This document shows, in pieces, positions 57,439 to 64,000 of a stretch of 64,000 nucleotides of DNA; position 1 is the first letter of the stretch, and the number at the start of each line of letters is the position of its first letter. The position numbers were made by a program, and so were the translations under genes. Origin of the DNA: Streptomyces sp. A0958. GTDB taxonomy: Bacteria; Actinomycetota; Actinomycetes; Streptomycetales; Streptomycetaceae. The stretch spans positions 1-64,000 of the forward strand of contig NZ_SSBK01000014.1 of assembly GCF_004795035.1 (NCBI RefSeq), written 5' to 3'. The notes beneath the pieces were generated by a model. The model was not told the DNA's origin, searched no databases, and saw only the letters and a program-made list of their open reading frames with translations.

Positions 57439-58721
57439 GCGAGCTTCCCGTCGACGACCGTGGCACGGCCCCGCAGGAAGGTGTGGGTCACTCGGCCCGG
57501 CAGCTCGCGCCCCTCGTACGGGGTGTTGCGGCTGCGGGAGGCGAATCCCGCGGGGTCCACGACTCCACGGTATGCCGGATCGACCAGGGTGAGGTTGGCA
57601 GGCTCACCCGCCGAGACGGGGCGGCCGTGTCCTTCGAGCCGGCCGATGGCCGCGGGGCGCAGCGACATGCGGTCGGCGACGCCGGCCCAGTCGAGCAGTC
57701 CGGTCTCGACCATCGTCTGCTGGACGACGCAGAGCGCGGTCTCCAGGCCCACCATCCCCATGGCGGCCGCGGCCCACTCGCAGTCCTTGTCCTCGTGCGG
57801 GTGCGGGGCGTGGTCGGTGGCGACGCAGTCGATGGTGCCGTCGGCGAGGGCTTCGCGCAGGGCCAGCACGTCGGCCTCGGTGCGCAGCGGCGGGTTCACC
57901 TTGTAGACGGGGTCGTAGGACCGTACGAGCTCGTCGGTGAGCAGGAGGTGGTGCGGGGTGACCTCGGCGGTGACGTTCCAGCCCTTGGACTTGGCCCACC
58001 GCACGATCTCGACGGAGCCGGCGGTCGACAGGTGGCAGATGTGCACCCGGGAGCCGACGTGGGCGGCGAGCAGGACGTCGCGGGCGATGATCGACTCCTC
58101 GGCGACGGCGGGCCAGCCGCCGAGGCCCAACTCGGCCGAGACGATGCCCTCGTTCATCTGGGCGCCCTCGGTGAGGCGGGGCTCCTGGGCGTGCTGGGCG
58201 ACGACCCCGTCGAACGCCTTCACGTACTCCAGGGCGCGGCGCATGATGACCGCGTCGTCCACGCACTTGCCGTCGTCGGAGAAGACCTTCACCCCGGCGG
58301 CGGAGTCGTGCATGGCGCCGAGCTCGGCGAGCTGCTTGCCCTCCAGGCCCACGGTGACGGCGCCGACGGGCTGCACATCGCAGTAGCCGGATTCCCTGCC
58401 GAGCCGCCAGACCTGCTCCACGACGCCGGCGGTGTCGGCGACCGGGAAGGTGTTGGCCATGGCGTGCACGGCGGTGAAGCCGCCGGCCGCGGCGGCCTTG
58501 GTGCCGGTCAGGACGGTCTCGGAGTCCTCGCGGCCGGGCTCGCGCAGGTGGGTGTGGAGGTCGACCAGGCCGGGCAGCAGGACCTGGCCGGCCGCCTCGA
58601 TCACGGTGGCGTCGCCGGCATCGAGCCCGGTACCGACGGCGGCGATGGTCTCGCCGTCGATGAGGACGTCCTGCGGGTCGCCGCCGAGCACCTTCGCACC
58701 GCGGATAAGGATCTTGCTCAT
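57435..58721 (-). CDS. pyrC: Dihydroorotase
   Basis: 428 residues, class I dihydroorotase of the amidohydrolase fold. The metal-binding DLHTHLREPG is near residue 60, with AHVGSRVHICHLST and ATDHAPHPHEDKDCEWA. It cyclises carbamoyl aspartate. The ATG follows GAGGAG, which lies inside the end of pyrB; the pyrB stop is 2 bp upstream. Confidence 0.96.
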   Translation of the reverse strand: MSKILIRGAKVLGGDPQDVLIDGETIAAVGTGLDAGDATVIEAAGQVLLPGLVDLHTHLREPGREDSETVLTGTKAAAAGGFTAVHAMANTFPVADTAGVVEQVWRLGRESGYCDVQPVGAVTVGLEGKQLAELGAMHDSAAGVKVFSDDGKCVDDAVIMRRALEYVKAFDGVVAQHAQEPRLTEGAQMNEGIVSAELGLGGWPAVAEESIIARDVLLAAHVGSRVHICHLSTAGSVEIVRWAKSKGWNVTAEVTPHHLLLTDELVRSYDPVYKVNPPLRTEADVLALREALADGTIDCVATDHAPHPHEDKDCEWAAAAMGMVGLETALCVVQQTMVETGLLDWAGVADRMSLRPAAIGRLEGHGRPVSAGEPANLTLVDPAYRGVVDPAGFASRSRNTPYEGRELPGRVTHTFLRGRATVVDGKLA

Positions 58722-58723
58722 GG

Positions 58724-59758
58724 TTACTTGTTCTCCTCGGTACGGGCGGCGGGGGCGGGGGCGGGGGTGCGCGCAGCGCTTCGATCAAGGGTGGCGGCGG
58801 GCGACGGGTGGGCGGACTCGTAGCCGCCGAGCAGCAGGTAGAGCACGGCCATGCGGATGGAGACGCCGTTGGCGACCTGCTCCACGACCGTGCAGCGGTC
58901 GGAGTCGGCGACCTCGGCGGTGATCTCCATGCCGCGGACCATCGGGCCGGGGTGCATGACGACGGCGTGCTCGGGCATCTTCGCCATGCGCTCGCCGTCC
59001 AGGCCGTAGCGGCGGGAGTACTCGCGCTCGGTCGGGAAGTAGGCGGCGTTCATCCGCTCACGCTGCACGCGCAGCATCATCACGGCGTCGGAGTCCGGCA
59101 GCACGTCGTCCAGGCTGTAGCTGATGTCGCAGGGCCACTGCTCGACGCCGACCGGGACCAGGGTGGGCGGGGCGACCAGGGTGACGTGGGCGCCGAGCGT
59201 GTTCAGCAGGTGGACGTTGGAGCGGGCGACACGGCTGTGCAGGATGTCGCCGACGATGGTGATCCGGCGGCCGTCGAGGTCCTTGCCGAGTCCGGCGTCG
59301 GGCCCGACGAGCCTGCGGCGCATGGTGAAGGCGTCCAGGAGGGCCTGGGTGGGGTGCTCGTGGGTGCCGTCGCCCGCGTTGACGACGGCCCCGTCGATCC
59401 AGCCGGAGGTGGCCAGCCGGTACGGGGCTCCGGAGGCGCCGTGGCGGATGACGACGGCGTCGGCGCCCATCGCCTCCAGGGTCAGTGCCGTGTCCTTGAG
59501 CGACTCGCCCTTGGAGACGGACGAGCCCTTCGCGGAGAAGTTGATGACATCGGCGGACAGCCGCTTGGCGGCCGCCTCGAAGGAGATGCGGGTGCGCGTC
59601 GAGTCCTCGAAGAAGAGGTTGACGACGGTACGGCCGCGCAGGGTCGGGAGCTTCTTGATCGGCCGGTCCGCGACCCTGGCCATCTCCTCGGCGGTGTCGA
59701 GGATCAGGACGGCGTCGTCGCGGGTGAGGTCGGCGGCCGAGATGAGGTGACGCATCAT
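58724..59758 (-). CDS. pyrB: Aspartate carbamoyltransferase catalytic subunit
   Basis: 344 residues from the ATG at 59758. CGGAG lies at the right distance, and the next residues (MRHLISAADLTRD) match the family start; an ATG 12 codons upstream has no ribosome site. Carbamoyl-phosphate motif EDSTRTRISFE and aspartate-side HPTQALLDAF are present. No regulatory subunit (pyrI) is seen. The C-terminal Ala/Pro tail (PAPAPAARTEE) is longer than usual. Confidence 0.95.
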   Translation of the reverse strand: MMRHLISAADLTRDDAVLILDTAEEMARVADRPIKKLPTLRGRTVVNLFFEDSTRTRISFEAAAKRLSADVINFSAKGSSVSKGESLKDTALTLEAMGADAVVIRHGASGAPYRLATSGWIDGAVVNAGDGTHEHPTQALLDAFTMRRRLVGPDAGLGKDLDGRRITIVGDILHSRVARSNVHLLNTLGAHVTLVAPPTLVPVGVEQWPCDISYSLDDVLPDSDAVMMLRVQRERMNAAYFPTEREYSRRYGLDGERMAKMPEHAVVMHPGPMVRGMEITAEVADSDRCTVVEQVANGVSIRMAVLYLLLGGYESAHPSPAATLDRSAARTPAPAPAARTEENK

Positions 59759-59844
59759 CTGGGTGTTCTCCGGGTGGCTGGAGTTTTCAGGCATGCGGGC
59801 GCGCGGAAGCCGCCGTACGGCAGACGGGCCGTACGGGCGGGAAG

Positions 59845-60429
59845 CTAACGCTCGACCGCGGGGGCGGCCTGCTCGACCCCGAGCAGCACGGCGTCGCGGC
59901 CGTCCTCCTCGGCGAGCTGGACCTTGACCGTCTCCCGCAGCGACGTGGGGAGGTTCTTGCCGACGTAGTCGGCGCGGATCGGGAGTTCGCGGTGGCCGCG
60001 GTCGACCAGGACCGCGAGCTGCACCGCGCGGGGCCGGCCGATGTCGCCGAGCGCGTCGAGGGCGGCGCGGATCGTGCGGCCGGAGAAGAGGACGTCGTCC
60101 ACGAGGACGACCAGGCGGCCCTCGATGCCCTCGCCGGGGATCTCGGTGCGGGCCAGGGCGCGCGCGGGGCGCAGCCTGAGGTCGTCGCGGTACATGGTGA
60201 TGTCGAGGGAGCCGACCGGAATCGTGCGGCCGGTGATCTCTTCGAGCTTGTCGGCGAGCCGGCGGGCGAGGAAGACACCGCGGGTCGGGATGCCGAGGAG
60301 CACCACGTCGTCGGCGCCCTTGGCGCGTTCGACGATCTCGTGGGCGATGCGGGTCAGGGCCCGGGCGATGTCGGGAGCCTCCAGAACGGGGCGTGCCGCA
60401 TTGCCGGTGGCGTCGTGCTGTGCGTCCAT
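59845..60429 (-). CDS. pyrR: PyrR bifunctional pyrimidine regulator / uracil phosphoribosyltransferase
   Basis: 194 residues. The PRPP-binding motif VLVDDVLFSGRTIRAALD is near residue 110, and GIPTRGVFLARRLA near residue 50. PyrR binds pyr mRNA in response to UMP and represses the operon; it also has UPRT activity. It is the first gene of the operon, with a possible self-binding site at its own ribosome site. Confidence 0.95.
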   Translation of the reverse strand: MDAQHDATGNAARPVLEAPDIARALTRIAHEIVERAKGADDVVLLGIPTRGVFLARRLADKLEEITGRTIPVGSLDITMYRDDLRLRPARALARTEIPGEGIEGRLVVLVDDVLFSGRTIRAALDALGDIGRPRAVQLAVLVDRGHRELPIRADYVGKNLPTSLRETVKVQLAEEDGRDAVLLGVEQAAPAVER

Positions 60430-60435
60430 AAGAAA

Positions 60436-60495
60436 CGGACCTCCTTCTCCGCCTCACGGGACGGACCTTAAAGGACGTCGAAATTGCACGGTCAA
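60436..60495 (-). promoter_or_regulatory. pyr operon promoter and possible PyrR-binding loop
   Basis: On the minus strand TTGACC (60490-60495) and TAAGGT (60465-60470) form a promoter with a 19-bp spacer. The short leader contains CCCGTGAGGCGGAGAAGGAG. GTGAGG followed by AAGG recalls the PyrR-binding loop consensus, and AAGGAG is also the pyrR ribosome site. Binding would block translation, as proposed for mycobacteria. The full stem is not convincing by eye. Confidence 0.45.
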
Positions 60496-60561
60496 CACTA
60501 CCAGGGCCCGCGCCGGTCCCCGTCCCCACCCCCGGGAGAAGCCGGTACGGACCATCTCAGC

Positions 60562-60604
60562 TTGACGCACCCAAGTAACGCTGCGTAACCTCACAGTGAG
60601 TTAC
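60562..60604 (+). promoter_or_regulatory. bldD promoter with BldD box
   Basis: TTGACG (60562-60567) and TAACCT (60586-60591) are 18 bp apart. CTCACAGTGAGTTAC (60590-60604) overlaps the -10 and the expected start and matches the BldD box consensus (nTnACnC[A/T]GnGTnAn) at all but one fixed position. BldD is known to repress its own gene. Confidence 0.8.
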
Positions 60605-60650
60605 CAGCCACGCGGCCCAGCCGCGAACGTTCCAGCGTCCGGGGAGCCTT

Positions 60651-61151
60651 ATGTCCAGCGAATACGCAAAACAGCTCGGGGCCAAGCTCCGTGCCATCCG
60701 CACCCAGCAGGGCCTCTCCCTCCACGGCGTGGAGGAGAAGTCCCAGGGCCGCTGGAAGGCCGTCGTGGTCGGTTCGTACGAGCGCGGCGACCGTGCCGTG
60801 ACCGTGCAGCGCCTTGCCGAGCTGGCGGACTTCTACGGCGTGCCGGTCCAGGAGCTCCTGCCGGGCACGACGCCCGGCGGTGCCGCCGAGCCGCCGCCGA
60901 AGCTCGTCCTCCAGCTGGAGCGCCTGGCCCACGTGCCGCCGGAGAAGGCCGGCCCCCTCCAGCGTTACGCGGCGACGATCCAGAGCCAGCGCGGCGACTA
61001 CAACGGCAAGGTGCTCTCGATCCGCCAGGACGACCTGCGCACGCTGGCCGTGATCTACGACCAGTCGCCGTCCGTGCTCACGGAGCAGCTGATCAGCTGG
61101 GGCGTGCTGGACGCGGACGCGCGCCGCGCCGTCGCCCACGAGGAGGGCTGA
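60651..61151 (+). CDS. bldD: Developmental master regulator BldD
   Basis: 166 residues. The N-terminal XRE-type HTH spans about 1-80 (GAKLRAIRTQQGLSLHGVEE). The C-terminal domain carries the c-di-GMP signature RGD-X8-RQDD (RGDYNGKVLSIRQDD, about residues 115-129). BldD bound to a c-di-GMP tetramer represses sporulation genes during vegetative growth. It is divergent from the pyr operon and followed by two hairpins. Confidence 0.97.
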   Translation: MSSEYAKQLGAKLRAIRTQQGLSLHGVEEKSQGRWKAVVVGSYERGDRAVTVQRLAELADFYGVPVQELLPGTTPGGAAEPPPKLVLQLERLAHVPPEKAGPLQRYAATIQSQRGDYNGKVLSIRQDDLRTLAVIYDQSPSVLTEQLISWGVLDADARRAVAHEEG

Positions 61152-61172
61152 CCAGCCCCCGCAGAAACGTGC

Positions 61173-61219
61173 CGCCGGGTCCGGCGGGGTCCCTTCGGGG
61201 CGCCCCGCCGGGCCCGGCG
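61173..61219 (+). terminator. bldD terminator
   Basis: A 17-bp stem with one G-U pair (61173-61189 with 61203-61219) and a 13-nt loop lies 21 bp after the bldD stop. Confidence 0.7.
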
Positions 61220-61267
61220 TCCGTATGCCCGGGGCCGCGCGCGAGCGGGGCCGCGGCCCGGACGTGC

Positions 61268-61301
61268 CGAAGGGCCCACGGCGACAGCCATGGGCCCTTC
61301 G
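61268..61301. terminator. Second hairpin between convergent bldD and nusB
   Basis: CGAAGGGCCCA (61268-61278) pairs perfectly with TGGGCCCTTCG (61291-61301). It is 21 bp beyond the nusB stop and can serve as its terminator. Confidence 0.7.
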
Positions 61302-61322
61302 TCGGCGGAACGCCGCCGGGTC

Positions 61323-61754
61323 TCAACTCTCCCGGCGGAGGTTCGGCTTGAGGTCCTTGAAGCGGGCCAGCAGGCCGTTCACGAAGGACGGGGATTCGTC
61401 GGTCGAGAACTCCTTGGCGATCTGCACCGCCTCGTCGATCACCACCGCGTCCGGGGTCGCGTCCACCCAGATCAGCTCGTACGCACCGAGCCGCAGGATG
61501 TTCCGGTCGACGACCGGCATGCGGTCGATCTCCCAGTCCACGGCGTAGGTGACGATGAGGTCGTCGATCCGGTCCGCGTACTGCGCGTACCCCTCCACGA
61601 GCTCCATCGTGTACTCGGTGACCGGCGGCTGACGGGTGTCGGACCGCGAGTGCCGCACCCAGTCCGCGAGGACCGTCTGCACGGACTCGCCGCGCTGGTC
61701 GGCCTCGAAGAGGATCTGGAAGGCACGCTTGCGGGCCGTGTTCCGGGCAGCCAC
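61323..61754 (-). CDS. nusB: Transcription antitermination factor NusB
   Basis: 143 residues from the GTG at 61754, 2 bp after the efp stop. All-helical NusB fold: ARKRAFQILFEADQRGES, MPVVDRNILRLGAYEL and VVIDEAVQIAKEFS. It binds boxA RNA with S10 in rRNA antitermination. The frame is open further upstream over efp, but without homology. Confidence 0.95.
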   Translation of the reverse strand: MAARNTARKRAFQILFEADQRGESVQTVLADWVRHSRSDTRQPPVTEYTMELVEGYAQYADRIDDLIVTYAVDWEIDRMPVVDRNILRLGAYELIWVDATPDAVVIDEAVQIAKEFSTDESPSFVNGLLARFKDLKPNLRRES

Positions 61755-61756
61755 GG

Positions 61757-62323
61757 TTAGCCGTTCACCCGGCCGAGGTAGTCGCCGGAGCGGGTGTCGA
61801 CCTTGATCTTCTCGCCCGTGCTGATGAAGAGCGGGACGCCGATCTCGTAGCCGGTCTCCAGGGTGGCGGGCTTGGTGCCGCCGGTGGAGCGGTCGCCCTG
61901 GACGCCCGGGTCCGTGTGCTGGATGGTCAGCTCGACGGCGGCCGGCAGCTCGACGTAGAGCACCTCGCCCTCGTGCTGGGCGACGGAGGCGGTGAAGCCC
62001 TCGATCAGGAAGTTGGCGGCGTCGCCGACGGCCTTGCGGTCGACCATGAGCTGGTCGTAGGTGTCCATGTCCATGAAGACGAAGTACTCGCCGTCCATGT
62101 ACGAGAACTGCATGTCGCGCCGGTCGACGGTGGCCGTCTCGACCTTCACGCCGGCGTTGAACGTCTTGTCGACGACCTTGCCGGACAGCACGTTCTTGAG
62201 CTTGGTGCGCACGAAGGCCGGGCCCTTGCCGGGCTTGACGTGCTGGAACTCGACGACGGACCAGAGCTGGCCTCCGTCGAGCTTGAGCACCATGCCGTTC
62301 TTGAGGTCGTTCGTGGAAGCCAC
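61757..62323 (-). CDS. efp: Elongation factor P
   Basis: 188 residues, GTG start after CAGGAG. It begins with the KOW-like domain (LKNGMVLKLDGGQLWSV); the loop KPGKGPAFVRT carries the tip Lys. Two OB domains follow. It rescues ribosomes stalled at proline runs. Confidence 0.96.
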   Translation of the reverse strand: MASTNDLKNGMVLKLDGGQLWSVVEFQHVKPGKGPAFVRTKLKNVLSGKVVDKTFNAGVKVETATVDRRDMQFSYMDGEYFVFMDMDTYDQLMVDRKAVGDAANFLIEGFTASVAQHEGEVLYVELPAAVELTIQHTDPGVQGDRSTGGTKPATLETGYEIGVPLFISTGEKIKVDTRSGDYLGRVNG

Positions 62324-62373
62324 GGTTGCGGAATCTCCTGGACTGAAGCTGGTGGAACGACCGAGGACGCGCG

Positions 62374-63480
62374 CTAGAGCGCGAGCAGTTCCTTGGTCGT
62401 AATGGTGAGTAGCTCGGGTCCGCCGTCCGCCTCGGGGCGCACGACGAGCGTGTCATCGATCCGGACTCCGCCCCGGCCCGGGAGGTGGACCCCCGGTTCG
62501 ACGGTGACCGGCACACAAGCGTCCAGTTTACCCATGGCAGCGGGTGCCAGCTGCGGGTCCTCGTCGATTTCGAGCCCCACCCCGTGGCCCGTCCAGGGTG
62601 CGAGGCCCTCACCGTGCCCCGCCGAGTCCAGGAGATGGCGGGCCGCGCGATCCACGTCGCGGTACTCGGTGCCGGGCAGCAGAGCCTCGCGGCCGGCCCT
62701 CTGAGCGGCGAAAACCAGGTCGTAGAGCTCGATCTGCCAGTCCGCGGGGGCCGTTCCGATGACGAAGGTGCGGCCGATCTCGCACCGGTAGCCGCGGTAG
62801 TTCGCGCCGAGGCGGACGGAGAGAAAATCTCCTTCCTCCACGCGCCGGTCCGAGGGCCGGTGGCGGCCCAGGCCGGAGTGCGGGCCGGTGGCGACGGAGG
62901 TCGCGAAGGCGGGTCCGTCGGCGCCGTGGTCCACCAGTCGGCGTTCCAGTTCCAGCGCCAGGTGCCGTTCGGTGCGGCCGACGAGGATCGACTCCAGGAG
63001 CTCACCGAGCGCCTGGTCGGTGATCTCGGCTGCGATCCGCAGGCAGCCGATCTCCTCCTCGTCCTTGACGATGCGCAACTGCTCGACGGTGACGCCGAGA
63101 TCGGCCAGCCGGAGCCCGGGGGCGACCGAGGCCATGGCCCGGTGCCGCGAGACCGTCAGGTCGTGCTCCTCGACGGCCAGGGACTCCGCGCCGCCCGCCG
63201 CGGCCAGGTCCGCGGCGGCGACCACCGGATCGCTGCCGGCCACCGGCAGCAGGTCCACCCGCAGGTGTTCGTCGGTGCGCCCGTCGGCCGGGTCGCCGGT
63301 CGGCGGGCGGGGGCAGAGCAGGACGTCCTCCCCGGGGCCGAGCAGCAACACGGCACCCGGCGGCGCCCCGCCGGCCAGGTAGCGGACGTTGGCGGGGCGG
63401 GATACCAGGGCGGCCGCCGAACCGACGGCGGCGCACCTGTCGCGGAGCAGCCCGCGTCGGACGGCGTACACCTCTGACAT
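62374..63480 (-). CDS. M24-family aminopeptidase P/PepQ-like protein with altered metal ligands
   Basis: 368 residues. An N-terminal creatinase-like domain (about 1-130) precedes a pita-bread fold. Of the five usual metal ligands, GHGVGLEIDEDP keeps the His and VTVEPGVHL one Glu. The first Asp is replaced by Arg (FLSVRLGANY), the second Asp by Glu (RCEIGRTF), and the last Glu by Asp (VRIDDTLV). Peptidase activity is therefore doubtful. It lies just upstream of efp, where pepQ is found in many bacteria. Confidence 0.8.
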   Translation of the reverse strand: MSEVYAVRRGLLRDRCAAVGSAAALVSRPANVRYLAGGAPPGAVLLLGPGEDVLLCPRPPTGDPADGRTDEHLRVDLLPVAGSDPVVAAADLAAAGGAESLAVEEHDLTVSRHRAMASVAPGLRLADLGVTVEQLRIVKDEEEIGCLRIAAEITDQALGELLESILVGRTERHLALELERRLVDHGADGPAFATSVATGPHSGLGRHRPSDRRVEEGDFLSVRLGANYRGYRCEIGRTFVIGTAPADWQIELYDLVFAAQRAGREALLPGTEYRDVDRAARHLLDSAGHGEGLAPWTGHGVGLEIDEDPQLAPAAMGKLDACVPVTVEPGVHLPGRGGVRIDDTLVVRPEADGGPELLTITTKELLAL

Positions 63481-63573
63481 GCGTCGAGCGTACGAGCGCG
63501 GCGCACGGCCCGCCCGGTCAGCGCATCCGACCGGGGGGCGGGCGGCCGTGGGCGGGGCCGGGAGGCGGCCGTC

Positions 63574-64000
63574 TCACCAGGCCGGGGGGCTGGCCAGGGA
63601 CCGGGCGAGTATGTCGTCCAGGACCCGGGCGGTGGTCTCCACGTCGTACGTGGAGTTGTCGATGATGGGCAGGCCGGAGCCGTACCAGCCGGCCATCCGG
63701 CCGTGGATGCGGGCGACCTCCTCGTCGGAGAGCCGGCGGTTGCCGCTGCGGGCGGCGTTGCGCTCCAGGACGATCTCCAGGCCGGGCAGGAGGACGACGG
63801 GCAGGAGCCCGGGGCCGACATGGCGCTTCCAGCCGCCGAGGCCGACGACGGGCCGGTCGGGGAAGACCGCGTCGTCCAGGATGCAGGAGATCCCGTTGGC
63901 CAGGAAGTTACGGGCGGCGAAGCCGCAGGTGCGGCGGGCCAGGCGGTACTGGGCCTCGGACTGGTCGTTCCACCCGGCCTGCGGGTCGGCGAAGCCGGAG
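63574..64000 (-). CDS. P-loop kinase-like protein, N-terminus beyond the window
   Basis: The last 141 codons of a minus-strand gene, with no start inside the window. It ends RVLDDILARSLASPPAW. Internal features such as GWNDQSEAQYRLARR, SCILDDAVFPD and LEIVLERNAARSGNRRLSDEEV resemble the C-terminal part of small P-loop kinases/phosphotransferases (APS kinase or zeta-like). The Walker A motif would lie outside. It is upstream of the pepQ-like gene with a 93-bp gap. Confidence 0.65.
   Translation of the reverse strand, partial: SGFADPQAGWNDQSEAQYRLARRTCGFAARNFLANGISCILDDAVFPDRPVVGLGGWKRHVGPGLLPVVLLPGLEIVLERNAARSGNRRLSDEEVARIHGRMAGWYGSGLPIIDNSTYDVETTARVLDDILARSLASPPAW

Overview
This window is chromosomal DNA from a Streptomyces species. 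It is very GC-rich, with strong third-position bias and many GTG starts. It carries Streptomyces hallmark genes (bldD, the actinobacterial IHF-like gene mihF) and gene orders conserved across the genus: mihF-gmk-rpoZ-coaBC-metK-priA-fmt-rsmB-rpe and pyrR-pyrB-pyrC-x-carA-carB-pyrD-pyrF. There are no rRNA or tRNA genes, no CRISPR array and no intact transposon.

Layout. (1) About 1-8.8 kb is accessory DNA built around polysaccharide breakdown. It holds a GH87 alpha-1,3-glucanase cut off by the window start, a cytoplasmic GH13 alpha-glucosidase, a secreted SGNH hydrolase and a secreted GH59 enzyme. The last two carry ricin-type lectin domains, and the GH59 gene has two TTA (bldA-dependent) codons in its signal peptide. 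The right edge holds a broken metallo-beta-lactamase-fold gene and what looks like the tail of a tyrosine recombinase. (2) 8.8-15.9 kb holds a secreted C39-like protease with a DasR-type site upstream, a small P-loop kinase, a candidate small RNA with its own promoter and terminator, an EccA/CbxX-like AAA+ ATPase and two overlapping CNNM/CBS membrane proteins. (3) 15.9-22.1 kb is one minus-strand array, ribD-ribE-pnuX-ribBA-ribH-hisE-hisG-PH protein, headed by an FMN riboswitch. (4) 22.2-30.4 kb holds a secreted GH18 chitinase with a textbook promoter overlapped by two dre repeats, a ROK regulator divergent from an MFS transporter, an NCS2 uracil permease and a secreted GH6 cellulase. (5) 30.4-35.2 kb is a possible amino-acid/amine catabolic cluster: flavin amine oxidase, nitrilase-family amidase, Lrp regulator and aldehyde dehydrogenase. 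(6) 35.4-39.3 kb holds GuaB1, a stand-alone class I terpene synthase and a SorC-family sugar regulator. (7) 39.4-50.2 kb is the conserved housekeeping run from mihF to rpe. (8) 50.4-60.5 kb is the complete de novo pyrimidine operon. (9) 60.6-64 kb holds bldD, with a BldD-like box on its own promoter, then nusB, efp, a pepQ-like gene and a partial P-loop protein.

How the parts fit. The left end and the chitinase/GH6/C39 genes equip the cell to digest fungal wall glucans, galactosides, chitin and cellulose, under GlcNAc/DasR and developmental (bldA) control. The middle and right parts are core nucleotide, cofactor and translation genes. No clearly undescribed multi-gene system is evident. The observations most worth following are the small RNA near 11.0 kb, the amine oxidase/amidase cluster, the lone terpene synthase, the pepQ-like protein with altered metal ligands, and the regulatory RNA and DNA sites.
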